A stretch of 64,000 nucleotides of DNA from Candidatus Rokuibacteriota bacterium (GTDB lineage: Bacteria > Methylomirabilota > Methylomirabilia > Rokubacteriales > CSP1-6). Both the position numbers and the translations under genes were made by a program. The notes below the pieces were generated by a model. It was not told the DNA's origin and searched no databases. It saw nothing but the letters and a program-made list of their open reading frames with translations. Shown here piece after piece: positions 1-9,755 of this stretch (positions within the stretch are counted from its first letter, which is position 1; every line of letters begins with the position of its first letter). The stretch covers positions 1 to 64,000 of the forward strand of contig JACQFL010000051.1 in NCBI GenBank assembly GCA_016200085.1, given 5' to 3'.

Positions 1-329
1 GCGTACACGATCGGCGTGCCGTAGTCGAGCGTGGCCACCGCCCCATCGCGCTTCAGCCGCTCGTAGGCCTCCACGCCGCGGTCGACCGTGTAGCCATGCT
101 CGATCTCGGTGTACTCGAGCTTGTGGCCCAGCACGCCGCCCTTCTTGTTGACCAGCGCGATGTAGTCGAGGACGGCGGGGCAGATCACCACCCCGACGAT
201 CTTCGTGGCGCCCGTGCGGTCGCACTGGCCACCGATCTTGATCACGTGGTTCGCCATCGCCGGCACGGCCATCAAGCCGACCAGCAACACCGCCGCCACC
301 ACCACCGCCACGAATCCCTTGATCCTCAT
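1..329 (-). CDS. HAAT-type ABC transporter periplasmic substrate-binding protein, N-terminal part (cut by window edge)
   Basis: The gene reads leftward off the window, so only about the first 109 codons are visible. The ATG at 329 follows a strong AGGAGG ribosome site. A signal peptide of about 26 residues ends at AMA-NH. The mature start (HVIKIGGQCDRTGAT) matches two other binding proteins in this operon, which have DHEIVIGVQCDRSGP and a similar early domain followed by a DYIALVN segment and an EAYERLK segment. It belongs to the periplasmic binding protein family that feeds LivH/LivM/LivG/LivF-type transporters. It is the third binding protein of the operon, downstream of livM. The ligand cannot be told from the sequence. 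Confidence 0.85.
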   Translation of the reverse strand, partial: MRIKGFVAVVVAAVLLVGLMAVPAMANHVIKIGGQCDRTGATKIVGVVICPAVLDYIALVNKKGGVLGHKLEYTEIEHGYTVDRGVEAYERLKRDGAVATLDYGTPIVY

Positions 330-392
330 GTGTCCCTCCTTGCTCTGATCACTCGTTACCGCTCAACGCCGAGCTAGGATCTCGCCTCGTCC

Positions 393-461
393 GAGCGCCG
401 GCTTTGCCGGCGCAACCCCCTTCCTGGGGGGAGGCATCGGAGGGGGCCGTCGAGGCCCCCC
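393..461 (-). repeat. Intergenic palindromic repeat, family C, copy 1
   Basis: It lies between the livM stop and the next binding-protein gene. Read on the minus strand it holds two hairpins in series: a G-block/C-block stem around TCGAC, and GCGCCGGC-AAA-GCCGGCGC. The same two hairpins, in the same order and with the same CCTCCCCCCAGG linker, occur at 22189-22260. Both copies sit downstream of a transport gene and upstream of its next partner. Confidence 0.75.
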
Positions 462-1529
462 TCAATACGAGTACGGCCACAGCCGGAAATACCTCCGGAC
501 GTTGCCCCACATGCGATAGAGTCCCTCCGGCTCGATGGCCAGGAACAAGATGATCAGCCCGCCGAAGACGATCAGCCTGAGGTTGGCCAGGAGATCCGCG
601 ATCGCCGCGTACTTGAAGCCCAGGAGCGCCGCCCCGCCCTCCACCACGTAGACGAGCGCGATCGGCAGCAGGGTGATGAAGATGGCGCCGAAGACCGAGC
701 CCAGCACGCTGCCCAGCCCGCCGATGATGATCATGGCGAGGTACGACACCGAGGTGGTCAGCGTGAAGTGCTCGTAGTTCGCGATCTTGAGGTAGTAGGT
801 CCACAGGGCGCCGGCCACGCCCGCATAGAAGGAGCTGACGGCGAACGCCAGGAGCTTGTAGCGGAAGATGTCCACGCCGATGATCTCGGCCGCGACGTCG
901 CGGTCGCGGACGGCGATGAAGGCGCGGCCGACGCGACTCCGCACCAGGTTCAGGGCCGCGACGTACGCGATGAATGCGACCGGCAACACCATGTAGTAGC
1001 GCCGATGCTCACTGTTGATCTCGAGGCCGAAGAACGACGGCGTCGGCACGTAGATGGTGGACTGCACGCCGCCGCTGATCCACGTGCTGTGGTTGATCGT
1101 CCACTCGATGATGAACTGCGCGGCGAGGGTGGCGATGGCCAGGTAGAGCCCCTTGATCCGGAGGGAGGGAATGCCGAAGAACGTGCCGACGAGGGCCGCC
1201 ACGGCCCCGCCCGCCGGCAGCCCCACCCAGAACGGCATGTCGAGCCGCAAGGTGACCAGGGCCGCCGTGTAGGACCCGACCATCATGAAGGCACCCTGCC
1301 CGAGGGAGACCTGGCCGGTATAGCCGACGAGGATGTTCAGGCCGATGGCGCCGATCGCGGCCAGCGTGATCAGGTTGACCAGCGCCATCGCGTGGCTGTC
1401 GAGGATCAGGGGAAGCAGCACGAGCACGACCACCGCGCCCAGGCTCGCGTGGCGAGCGAGGGGCGCCGGGTAGAGGGCCATGTCGCCCTCGTACGTCGTC
1501 TGATACACCCCGCACTCGCGGTTGATCAT
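462..1529 (-). CDS. livM: HAAT-type ABC transporter permease, LivM family (second set)
   Basis: This is a predicted 355-residue inner-membrane permease with about ten hydrophobic segments. LivM hallmarks are present in order: GQVSLGQGAFMMVG near residue 75, PSLRIKGLYLAIATLA, and IIGGLGSVLGSVFGA. It pairs with the LivH-type permease whose stop lies 5 bases upstream. The chosen ATG (MINRECG) lies just after the upstream gene; the open frame continues far upstream but there it only mirrors the livH gene. A second LivM-type gene at 8679-9755 has the same layout, so the operon carries two permease pairs. The imported ligand is unknown. Confidence 0.93.
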   Translation of the reverse strand: MINRECGVYQTTYEGDMALYPAPLARHASLGAVVVLVLLPLILDSHAMALVNLITLAAIGAIGLNILVGYTGQVSLGQGAFMMVGSYTAALVTLRLDMPFWVGLPAGGAVAALVGTFFGIPSLRIKGLYLAIATLAAQFIIEWTINHSTWISGGVQSTIYVPTPSFFGLEINSEHRRYYMVLPVAFIAYVAALNLVRSRVGRAFIAVRDRDVAAEIIGVDIFRYKLLAFAVSSFYAGVAGALWTYYLKIANYEHFTLTTSVSYLAMIIIGGLGSVLGSVFGAIFITLLPIALVYVVEGGAALLGFKYAAIADLLANLRLIVFGGLIILFLAIEPEGLYRMWGNVRRYFRLWPYSY

Positions 1530-1534
1530 GAACG

Positions 1535-2419
1535 TCAGACTCGCTCGATGATCTCGCGGCCGAAGAATCCGTAGGGGCGGATCATCAGCGCGAGGATCAT
1601 CAGGACGTACGGCAGGAAGTCCTTGGTGCCACCGCCCACGTAGGGATCGACATACCCGGCGGCCACGCTCTCGATCCCGCCGATCATCAGCCCGCCCACG
1701 ATCGCTCCCGGCACGCTGTCGAGGCCCCCCAGGATGACCGCCGGGAAGACCTTGAGACCGACCAGCGCGAGCTGGGTGTCCACGCCGAGCATGCTGCCCC
1801 ACAACACGCCGCCGAGCGCGGCGGCCAGCCCCGCGATCGCCCACGAGACCGCGAAGACGAAACGGACGTTGATGCCGACGCCCATGGCCGCCTGCTGATC
1901 GTTCGCCACCGCGCGCATGGCGATCCCCATCCGGCTCTTCCGGAAGAACCAGGCGAAGGCGACCAGGAACCCGGCGGAGACGAGGGCCGCCACGATGTTG
2001 ACCGGCGAGATGTAGATCTCCCAGATGATGTACGGCTCGAGCCGGATGGGCAGCTGGATGTTCTTGGTCTGGGCGCCCCACACCAGAGCCGCCGAGCCCT
2101 GGAGCACCGACGCGAGCCCGATGGTGACCATGACCACCGAGATGACCTGCTGCCCGACGAGCGGGCGCAGGACGACACGCTCCAGCACGAACCCGAGCAG
2201 GACCATGGTTCCGAGCAGGACGGGAATCGCGATCGCCAGCGGCAGATGATACAGGGTGATCAGCGCGGCAGCGACGTACCCGCCGAACATCACGAGCTCA
2301 CCCTGGGCGAAGTTGACCACGCTGGTCGCCTTGTAGATCAGGACGAAGCCCAGGGCCACCAGCGCGTACATCATGCCGATCATGAGCCCGTTGACGAACA
2401 GATCGAAGAAGAACGCCAC
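1535..2419 (-). CDS. livH: HAAT-type ABC transporter permease, LivH family (second set)
   Basis: This 294-residue polytopic permease has the LivH signature TSVVNFAQGELVMFG near residue 32, a cytoplasmic loop AVANDQQAAMGVGIN that should contact the ATPases, and the C-terminal ILGGLDSVPGAIVGG block. It lies 2 bases after the acyl-CoA synthetase gene and 5 bases before livM, so all three are probably co-transcribed. Family knowledge places it as one half of the heterodimeric membrane channel. Linkage to a fatty-acid-type CoA ligase suggests a carboxylic acid substrate, but this is inference. Confidence 0.93.
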   Translation of the reverse strand: MAFFFDLFVNGLMIGMMYALVALGFVLIYKATSVVNFAQGELVMFGGYVAAALITLYHLPLAIAIPVLLGTMVLLGFVLERVVLRPLVGQQVISVVMVTIGLASVLQGSAALVWGAQTKNIQLPIRLEPYIIWEIYISPVNIVAALVSAGFLVAFAWFFRKSRMGIAMRAVANDQQAAMGVGINVRFVFAVSWAIAGLAAALGGVLWGSMLGVDTQLALVGLKVFPAVILGGLDSVPGAIVGGLMIGGIESVAAGYVDPYVGGGTKDFLPYVLMILALMIRPYGFFGREIIERV

Positions 2420-2421
2420 CG

Positions 2422-4344
2422 CTACACCGCCGCCGGTTCGCGGCGGGGCGCGCCGCCGGCCGTCCGGATCGCCAGCTCGGTGTGCGTGGTGGCCTGTCGC
2501 CCGTCCTGGTAGGTGATGACGGCGGTCACCGCCACCGACGGAGCCTCGGAGAAGAGCGCGTTGATGATGTCCGCGTACTTCTTCGCGACGAACCCGCGGC
2601 GGACCTTCCGTGTGCGGGTGACCTCCTCGTCGTCCGGGTCCAGCTCCTTGGGCAGGAGCACGTACTTCTGGATGCGCGTGCCCTCAGGCAGGTCGCGATT
2701 CACCCGGTCCACCTCCTGGCCGATGAGGTCGTAGACCGGCGGCTTCTGTGCGAGGTCCGCGTAGGTCGTGTAGGCGATCTTCCGCCGCTCGGCCCACTTC
2801 CCCACGTTCTCCATGTCGATGTTGACCATGGCGGCCACGTAGGGCCGGTCCTGACCGACCGCCACCGCTTCCTTGATGTAGGGGCTGAACTTCAGCTTGT
2901 TCTCGATGTACTGGGGCGCGAACTTGGTGCCGTCGGTCAGGTGGGTGACGTCCTTGGCCCGGTCGATCACGATGAGGTGCCCGTCGTGGTCGAACATGGC
3001 GGCGTCGCCCGAGTAGAGCCAGCCGTCACGGATGGTGGCCGCCGTCGCCTCCGGATTCTTGTAGTAGCCGAGGAAGACCCCCGGGCTCCGGCTGATCACC
3101 TCGCCGGCCTCGGTGAGCTTGACCTCCGTGTTCGGGAACGGTTTGCCCACCGTCCCGAGCTTGACGTCGCCGTCACGCTGCACGCAGGAGACGCCCGTGA
3201 TCTCCGTCTGGCCGTAGACCTGCTTGAGGTTGATGCCGATGGCGCGGAAGAACAGGAAGATCTCGGGGCCCAGGGGCGCGCCGCCGGTGTAGGCGAACCG
3301 CGTGCGCCGGAACCCCAGGTGATCGCGCAGCGGGCCGAAGACGAAGAACTCGCCGAGCGCGTGGAGCAGCCGGAGACGGAGCGACAGGGGCTGCTTCAAC
3401 ATCTCCCGGCGCGCCACTTCCTCACCGGCGGGCATCAGGGCCCGGGCCAGGTGGCGCTTCACCCACGACGCATCGTCGATCTTGACCTGGACGGCGGAGA
3501 CCAGGTTCTCCCAGATCCGCGGCGGCGCCACCAGGACGTGCGGGCCGATTTCCCGCAGGTCCTCCAGGACCGTCTCCGGCCGCTCCGGGCAGTTCACGGT
3601 GGAGCCGACGATCAACGCCCCGGCCAGCGACCAGAACGTGTCTCCGACCCAGGCGGCCGGCAGGTACGCGAGGAGCTCGTCGCTCGACTTGTAGGGCTCG
3701 ACCTCCTGCAGGCCCCGAATCGCGTGGGCCAGGTTGGCCTGCGAGATCATCGCCCCCTTGGGCGTCCCCGTCGTGCCCGACGTGTAGCAGATGAGCGCGA
3801 GGTCTTCCCCACGGCCGCGCGACACGAGCTCCTCGAAGAGCCCGGGCTGCTCACGGTGGCGTTGGCGGCCGCGCTCCTCGAGCGCGGCGAGCCCCAGCAG
3901 GAGCGGATCGGTGTAGTGCCGCAGCCCCTTCGGATCGTCGAAGATCACCCGCTCGACCTTCGGCAGGCTCGCCTTGAGGTCGAGGACCTTGTCGACCTGC
4001 TCCTGGTCCTCGGCGTAGACGAAGCGCGCATCGGCGTGGTCGATGACGTACTGCAGCTCGTGCGCGATGGAGTCCTGGTAGAGCGGCACGGGCACGCCCC
4101 CCACCGCCTGGACGGCGACCATGGTGGCGTAGAGCTCGGGACGGTTGTCGCTCAGCAGGGCGAGCTTGTCGTCACGCTGGAACCCGAGGCTCATGAGCCC
4201 GAGGGCGATCGCCCTGACGTGGTCGAGGTAATCGGCCCACGTCCATTGCTGCCAGATGCCTTTCTCCTTCTCGCGCAGGGCGGGCCGCCCGGGAAACTGG
4301 CGGGCGTTGCGCAGCAGGTACTGGGGAAGCGTCATCTCGGCCAT
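2422..4344 (-). CDS. Long-chain-type acyl-CoA synthetase (AMP-forming)
   Basis: A 640-residue ANL-superfamily ligase, probably activating a carboxylic acid to its acyl-CoA through an acyl-adenylate. Seen in the sequence: the phosphate-binding loop YTSGTTGTPKG near residues 188-197, the YGQTE motif, the SGD motif of the hinge region (LYSGDAAMFD), VIDRAKD, and a C-terminal lysine region TRTRKVRRGF. Length and motifs fit the FadD15/ACSL-like branch rather than short acetyl-CoA synthetases. It sits between livG and livH of the same operon, and a paralogue heads the operon at 11471-13429. This repeated pairing suggests that the transported acids are activated on entry. Confidence 0.9.
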   Translation of the reverse strand: MAEMTLPQYLLRNARQFPGRPALREKEKGIWQQWTWADYLDHVRAIALGLMSLGFQRDDKLALLSDNRPELYATMVAVQAVGGVPVPLYQDSIAHELQYVIDHADARFVYAEDQEQVDKVLDLKASLPKVERVIFDDPKGLRHYTDPLLLGLAALEERGRQRHREQPGLFEELVSRGRGEDLALICYTSGTTGTPKGAMISQANLAHAIRGLQEVEPYKSSDELLAYLPAAWVGDTFWSLAGALIVGSTVNCPERPETVLEDLREIGPHVLVAPPRIWENLVSAVQVKIDDASWVKRHLARALMPAGEEVARREMLKQPLSLRLRLLHALGEFFVFGPLRDHLGFRRTRFAYTGGAPLGPEIFLFFRAIGINLKQVYGQTEITGVSCVQRDGDVKLGTVGKPFPNTEVKLTEAGEVISRSPGVFLGYYKNPEATAATIRDGWLYSGDAAMFDHDGHLIVIDRAKDVTHLTDGTKFAPQYIENKLKFSPYIKEAVAVGQDRPYVAAMVNIDMENVGKWAERRKIAYTTYADLAQKPPVYDLIGQEVDRVNRDLPEGTRIQKYVLLPKELDPDDEEVTRTRKVRRGFVAKKYADIINALFSEAPSVAVTAVITYQDGRQATTHTELAIRTAGGAPRREPAAV

Positions 4345-4359
4345 CCGCGCCTCCTAATG

Positions 4360-4425
4360 GACGTCCGGGGGGGGGGCGACGCCGCTCCTCCCCGACACCC
4401 CCCACCGGTTATCGTCGGCGACCAT
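4360..4425 (-). repeat. Intergenic palindromic repeat, family B, copy 1
   Basis: It fills the gap between livG (stop at 4440) and the acyl-CoA synthetase start at 4344. On the minus strand it reads ATGGTCGCC, then AACCGGTGGGGGGTGTCGG, then a GGAGC/GCTCC-type G-block hairpin, then GGACGTC. Near-identical elements lie at 28461-28523 and 56812-56873, in the same orientation relative to a downstream gene. Confidence 0.75.
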
Positions 4426-4439
4426 CCATTCGCGAGCCA

Positions 4440-5276
4440 TCAGGTCGCCTTGGTGCCCAGGTACGCCTTGACCACGAGCGGATTCGCCTTCACCTCCGTC
4501 GGCGTGCCCTCGGCGATCTTCTGTCCGAGGTCGAGCACCACCACGCGGCGGGAGATGTCCATGACGACCCCCATGTCATGCTCGATCAGGATGATCGTCG
4601 TCCCCCACTCGTCGCTGACGTCGAGGATGAAGCGGGCCATGTCCTCCTTCTCCTCGATGTTCATGCCGCCCATGGGCTCGTCGAGGAGCAGGACCTTCGG
4701 GTGGAGGGCGAGCGCGCGCCCGAGCTCGACCCGCTTCTGCAGGCCGTAGGGCAGCGAGCCGACCGGCCGCTTGCGAATGGCCTCGATCTCCAGGAAATCG
4801 ACGATGTCCTCGACGACCTTCCGGTGCGCCACCTCCTCGCGCTGGCCGGCGCCCCAGTAGAGCATCGAGCGGAGCACGCCGTTCCGCATGTGCAGGTGAC
4901 GGCCCAGCATCAGGTTGTCGATCACCGTCATCCCGCGGAACAGCGCGATGTTCTGGAAGGTGCGGGCGACGCCCCGCGCGGCGATCTGCGGTGGCCGCAG
5001 GTGCGTGACGTCCTCTCCCTCCAGCACGATCCGCCCGCGTTCGGGGTGGAACACCCCGCTGATGCAGTTGAGGAGCGTCGTCTTGCCGGCGCCGTTCGGG
5101 CCGATCACCGACACGATCTCGCCCTTGGCGACGTCGAAGCTCACGCCGCTGACGGCCTGGACGCCGCCGAACGACTTCGAGACCTCGCGGATCTCGACCT
5201 GGGCGGTCCCGACCGCCGTCGCTTTCGCGTCCGGCCCTGCGGCAGGCCCGTGGAGCGCCGGGGAGCCTGGGCTCAT
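4440..5276 (-). CDS. livG: HAAT-type ABC transporter ATP-binding protein, LivG family (second set)
   Basis: A 278-residue ABC ATPase. Walker A is GPNGAGKTT near residues 59-67, the Q-loop region ARTFQNIALF follows, and Walker B is LLLDEPMGGMN. The signature motif is the divergent LPYGLQKRVE form in place of LSGGQ, which the other LivG of this operon (10686-11474) shares, so it is a subfamily trait and not damage. The ATG overlaps the TGA of the upstream binding protein (ATGA), which suggests translational coupling. The C-terminal NPLVVKAYLG matches LivG tails. It should dimerise with LivF to drive import. Confidence 0.92.
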   Translation of the reverse strand: MSPGSPALHGPAAGPDAKATAVGTAQVEIREVSKSFGGVQAVSGVSFDVAKGEIVSVIGPNGAGKTTLLNCISGVFHPERGRIVLEGEDVTHLRPPQIAARGVARTFQNIALFRGMTVIDNLMLGRHLHMRNGVLRSMLYWGAGQREEVAHRKVVEDIVDFLEIEAIRKRPVGSLPYGLQKRVELGRALALHPKVLLLDEPMGGMNIEEKEDMARFILDVSDEWGTTIILIEHDMGVVMDISRRVVVLDLGQKIAEGTPTEVKANPLVVKAYLGTKAT

Positions 5277-6510
5277 CGAGACGGCGCTCCTCGCTCTGCG
5301 GTGACGTGCCTGGCGATCACCCGGGGATAGGCCGTGAACCAGTCTGTGACGGGCACGAACCTGGCGCCCTTGACCTGCCAGACCTGAAGACGGCCGCCCC
5401 CCTCGTGGTCGGTGGGCGTGATCTCCAGCGGCGGCGTCAGCCCCCCGAGCGTGAACCCCCTGATCTTCTCCATCCCCGCCTTGACGTCGTCGCCGATGAT
5501 CCTGCCGTCGGGCCGGGCCGCCACGGCGTTCCCGATCGCCTGGACCTGGAGCGCCGCCATCACGACGCCGCGGTTATAGCACACGCTCGAGGCCATCCGC
5601 GTCGGCGGTTGCCGGCCCTGCGCGTGGTACATCGCCTGGATCGCTCGCAGGACCGGGAACTCCTGACCGACGCCGGCGAACTCGAGGCCGTGGTACCCGT
5701 CGGCCACCGCCCGGCCGCCGGCGGCGTCGACGTCAGCCTCGGCCGATCCCCCCACGAAGAAGATCACTTTGTCGAGGGGGTAGCCGACGCGCGCGAGCTC
5801 CTGAATCGCCAGCGATGGGGCGCGGCCGGCGAGGTGCGCGATCACGAAATCGGCGCGGTAGCGCCGGGCGAGGTCGACGGCCAGGGTGGCCATCGTGGCG
5901 CCGGTCGACGGGGCCGCGAACGTCTTGAGCTGGAACCGCTCGCGCTCGGCGAGGTCCTCGAGCACGGCGATCGGCTCGCGCCCCGCGGGGCTGTCGTCCG
6001 GGACGAACGCGACCTTCTTGCCCTTGAGCGTCCCGAGCCGGTGCTTCGCGAAACCTACCGCCGCCGCCGCCTGCGACGCGGCGGAGGCGACGGAGAAGAC
6101 GTAGGGGTGGCGCCGCCCGTTCGCGGCGTCGGCGGGGCCCCAGCCGGCCGCCGTGGCGACGATCCTGTCCTCGGCGAGCCTCGGCGCCAGCGCGTAGATC
6201 TGGGTGCCGTACAGCGCCAGGGCGACGGCGGCCTCGCCCCGGAGGCGCTCGTACGCCGCGAGAGCCGGCGGCACCCTGGACTCGGTGTCGATCTCGGCGG
6301 CCCTGATGCGGTGCCCTTCGACGCCGTTGCCGGCGTTGACGAGGGCGACGTAGTCGCGGAAGCCGGCGCACAGTGGAGCGCCCACCGTCGCGTCGGGACC
6401 GCTGCGGTCACACTGCACCCCGATGACGATCTCGTGGTCGGCCGAGGCCGGCGTCGCTGCGCCGAGCGAGGCGGCGAGGGCGACGGCGGCCACGATCGAC
6501 GCGCGCGCGC

Positions 6511-6523
<13 letters not shown>
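5273..6523 (-). CDS. HAAT-type ABC transporter periplasmic substrate-binding protein
   Basis: A 416-residue secreted binding protein of the type I periplasmic fold. A signal peptide ends near ASA-DHEIV. The mature N-terminus IVIGVQCDRSGPDATVG and the CAGFRDYVALVN block resemble the partial protein at the left edge. It overlaps livF upstream by 13 bases and livG downstream by 4. A GTG at 6514, which overlaps the livF stop as GTGA, is an equally good or better start than the GTG at 6523. The ligand is not determinable. Of the three binding proteins in the operon it differs most from the one at 7346-8665. Confidence 0.88.
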
Positions 6524-7335
<812 letters not shown>

Positions 7336-7345
7336 GTCCGGCGGC

Positions 7346-8665
7346 CTACTTCTCCTTCGCGCAGTCGCGCATCTCGTAGCTGAGCTTCTTGCCCTCGACG
7401 ACGGCGGCTTCCTCCAGCTTGGGCCGCACGACGTCGCGCATCGGCTCGATCCAGTCGGAGACGATCTTCCACTGCTTGCCGTCCCACTGCTGGACGAGGG
7501 CCAGGCCGTTGCCCTCGTGGTTCTCGCACGTCACCTTGAGGGGCCGCGTCATGCCCTTCATCCCGAGCTCGTCCAGGCGCTTCTCGGTGACGTTGAGGTT
7601 CTCCATGCCCCACCGGACCTGCTCGCCCGTCATCGGCTTGTTGCCGAACTTCGTCATGGCCGTGCGGATGGCCTCGACGTCGAGCATGGCGTTGATCAGG
7701 GTGCGGTTGTAGAGCACCTCGCCCACCGCCTCCTTCTTGGTGGCGCCCTTGCCCTTCTCGTAGACGTACTTGAGGATGTCCTGGTGCACCTTGAAGCCGT
7801 GGCCGGGGGCGTGGAACGTCATGGACTTGTAGCCCTTGGCGCCCTCGCCGGCCGGGACCACGTCCGACTCCGTCCCCGTCCACCAGTTGCCCACCACGTG
7901 ATCCATCGCGAAGCCGATGGCGGCCGCTTCCTTGACGGCGACCTGGTTCATGACGCCCCAGCCGGAGATGTAGATCCAGCTCGGGTTGATGCGGCGGACC
8001 TGGAGCCACGTCGACTTCTGCTCCTGGCCGGGATGGTCCACGGCGAGGAGCGTGAGCTCGAAGCCGTACTTCTTCGCGAGCTCCTCGAGCGTCGGGTTGG
8101 CTTCCTTGCCGTACGGGCTGTTGTGGAAGACGTGGACGATCTTCTTGCCCTTCAGCTTCTCGAGCCCGCCCTCCTGCTGCCCGACGTACTTGACGAAGGC
8201 GGAGGCCTGGCTCCAGTAGGTCATGGGGACGTTGAACACCCACGGGAACCAGCGGCCGTCGGCGGACGCGGTCATACCGTACCCGGCGGAGTGGATGACG
8301 ACCTTGTCCTGGGGCGCCTTGGGGATGAGCTGGTAGGTGATCCCCGTGCTGAAGGGGTTGACGAGCACCGGGCTCTTCGCCTTCAAGCGCTCGTAGCACT
8401 CGACGCCCTGCTTGGTGTCGTACTGCGTCTCGCACTCCTCCCAGGCGATCTTCACGCCGTTGACGCCCCCGTCGCGCTCGTTGACGAGGTTGAAGTAGTC
8501 GTTGAAGCCGTTGGCGGACGGGATGCCATTCGGCGCGTAGGGGCCCGTGCGATAGACGAGCAGCGGGATGAACACGCTCTTGTCCTGCGCGCGCGCCGGC
8601 GCGAGCAGCGGGCCGGCGGCGACCAGGAGCGTCAGGGCAGCGACGACGATCGTGCGTGCAGTCAT
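7346..8665 (-). CDS. HAAT-type ABC transporter periplasmic substrate-binding protein
   Basis: A 439-residue secreted binding protein. The ATG follows GGAGGAGAGC, a clear ribosome site. The signal peptide ends at ARA-QDKSV. The mature protein has the type I periplasmic fold pattern: PLLVYRTGPYAPNG at the start, a CYERLKAKSPVLVNPFSTG strand-loop, and KGKKIVHVFHNSPYGKEANPTLEE at the domain hinge. It sits between livM (8679-9755) and livF. It is clearly distinct from the binding protein at 5273-6523, so the two transporter sets probably see different ligands. Confidence 0.9.
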   Translation of the reverse strand: MTARTIVVAALTLLVAAGPLLAPARAQDKSVFIPLLVYRTGPYAPNGIPSANGFNDYFNLVNERDGGVNGVKIAWEECETQYDTKQGVECYERLKAKSPVLVNPFSTGITYQLIPKAPQDKVVIHSAGYGMTASADGRWFPWVFNVPMTYWSQASAFVKYVGQQEGGLEKLKGKKIVHVFHNSPYGKEANPTLEELAKKYGFELTLLAVDHPGQEQKSTWLQVRRINPSWIYISGWGVMNQVAVKEAAAIGFAMDHVVGNWWTGTESDVVPAGEGAKGYKSMTFHAPGHGFKVHQDILKYVYEKGKGATKKEAVGEVLYNRTLINAMLDVEAIRTAMTKFGNKPMTGEQVRWGMENLNVTEKRLDELGMKGMTRPLKVTCENHEGNGLALVQQWDGKQWKIVSDWIEPMRDVVRPKLEEAAVVEGKKLSYEMRDCAKEK

Positions 8666-8678
8666 GCTCTCCTCCGTG

Positions 8679-9755
8679 TCAGTGCGGGAATGGCCAGAGT
8701 CGTAGCTTCTCCTTCGTGATCTGCCACAGCCGCGCGAGGCCGTGGGGCTCGACGATGAGGAAGAAGATGATGAGGCCGCCGAACACCATCAGCTCGAGCT
8801 GCTTCTGGAACGCGACGGGCAGGCTCAGCCCCATCACGTGGGGCGCGTTGGTGAGGAAGATGGGAACGAGGACGATGAAGGCGGCGCCCAGGAACGAGCC
8901 GAGCACGCTGCCGAGCCCGCCGATGATGACCATGAACAGCACGAGGAACGACAGCCCGATGTCGAAGGCGAGCGTCTCCGCGCTGCCGAGGTAGAGGAAC
9001 ACCAGCTCCGCCCCCGCGATGCCGCAGTAGAACGAGCTGATGGCGAAGGCGAGCAGCTTGGTGCGGAGCGGGCGCACCCCGATGATCTCGGCGGCGATGT
9101 CGCGGTCGCGGATAGCCATCCACGACCGTCCGATCCGGCCGCGCACGAGGTTCTTCGCGATCAGCGCGAACACGGCCACGAAGACCAGCGCCAGCACGTA
9201 GCGCGCCGCCGCCGAGGCCGTCGGCCCCGTCACCGTCACCCCGAGCACGGTGCGGCTCGGCGCCGTGATCGTGCCCGAGGGCGCGTAGTTGACGAACCAG
9301 GCGACCTTGTTGAACAGCCAGATGAGGAAGAACTGCGCGGCCAGCGTGGCCACCGCGAGGTAGAAGCCCTTGATGCGGAGGCTCGGGATGCCGAAGACGA
9401 CGCCGACGAGGGCGGCGATGAGCCCCGAGAGCAGGAAGACGATCACGATGCTCAGCGAGGGGAAGGCCGTGCTGAGCTTGAAGGCGGCATAGGCGCCGAC
9501 GGCCATGAAGCCGCCGGTGCCGAGCGAGAGCTGCCCGGCATAGCCGGTGAGGAGGTTCAGCCCCAGCGCGGCGAGCGCGTAGATGAGGAACGGGATGAGG
9601 ATCGCCTGCAGCCAGTACTCGTTCGCGAAGCGCGTCGGCAGCACGAAGACCGCCAGCACCCCGAGGGCCACCACCACGCGATCCTGCACGATGGGAAAGA
9701 TCGCCTGGTCGCTCGCGTACGTCGTCTTGAACTGCCCGGCCTCGCGATAGATCAT
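8679..9755 (-). CDS. livM: HAAT-type ABC transporter permease, LivM family (first set)
   Basis: A 358-residue polytopic membrane protein with LivM hallmarks GQLSLGTGGFMAVGAY, PSLRIKGFYLAVATLA and IIGGLGSVLGSFLGA. The ATG (MIYREAGQFKTTY) overlaps the livH TGA by one base, so the start is well fixed. Its N-terminus (REAGQFKTTYASDQAIFP) and its C-terminus (RLWPFPH) echo the paralogue at 462-1529 (RECGVYQTTYEGDMALYP and RLWPYSY), which supports an internal duplication of the transporter set. Confidence 0.93.
   Translation of the reverse strand: MIYREAGQFKTTYASDQAIFPIVQDRVVVALGVLAVFVLPTRFANEYWLQAILIPFLIYALAALGLNLLTGYAGQLSLGTGGFMAVGAYAAFKLSTAFPSLSIVIVFLLSGLIAALVGVVFGIPSLRIKGFYLAVATLAAQFFLIWLFNKVAWFVNYAPSGTITAPSRTVLGVTVTGPTASAAARYVLALVFVAVFALIAKNLVRGRIGRSWMAIRDRDIAAEIIGVRPLRTKLLAFAISSFYCGIAGAELVFLYLGSAETLAFDIGLSFLVLFMVIIGGLGSVLGSFLGAAFIVLVPIFLTNAPHVMGLSLPVAFQKQLELMVFGGLIIFFLIVEPHGLARLWQITKEKLRLWPFPH

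Noticed and set aside
2482-4749. 755-codon plus-strand open frame opposite the acyl-CoA synthetase
   Set aside because: It is the antisense shadow of a real ligase gene in very GC-rich DNA; its product is Arg/Asp/His/Val-rich without any domain.
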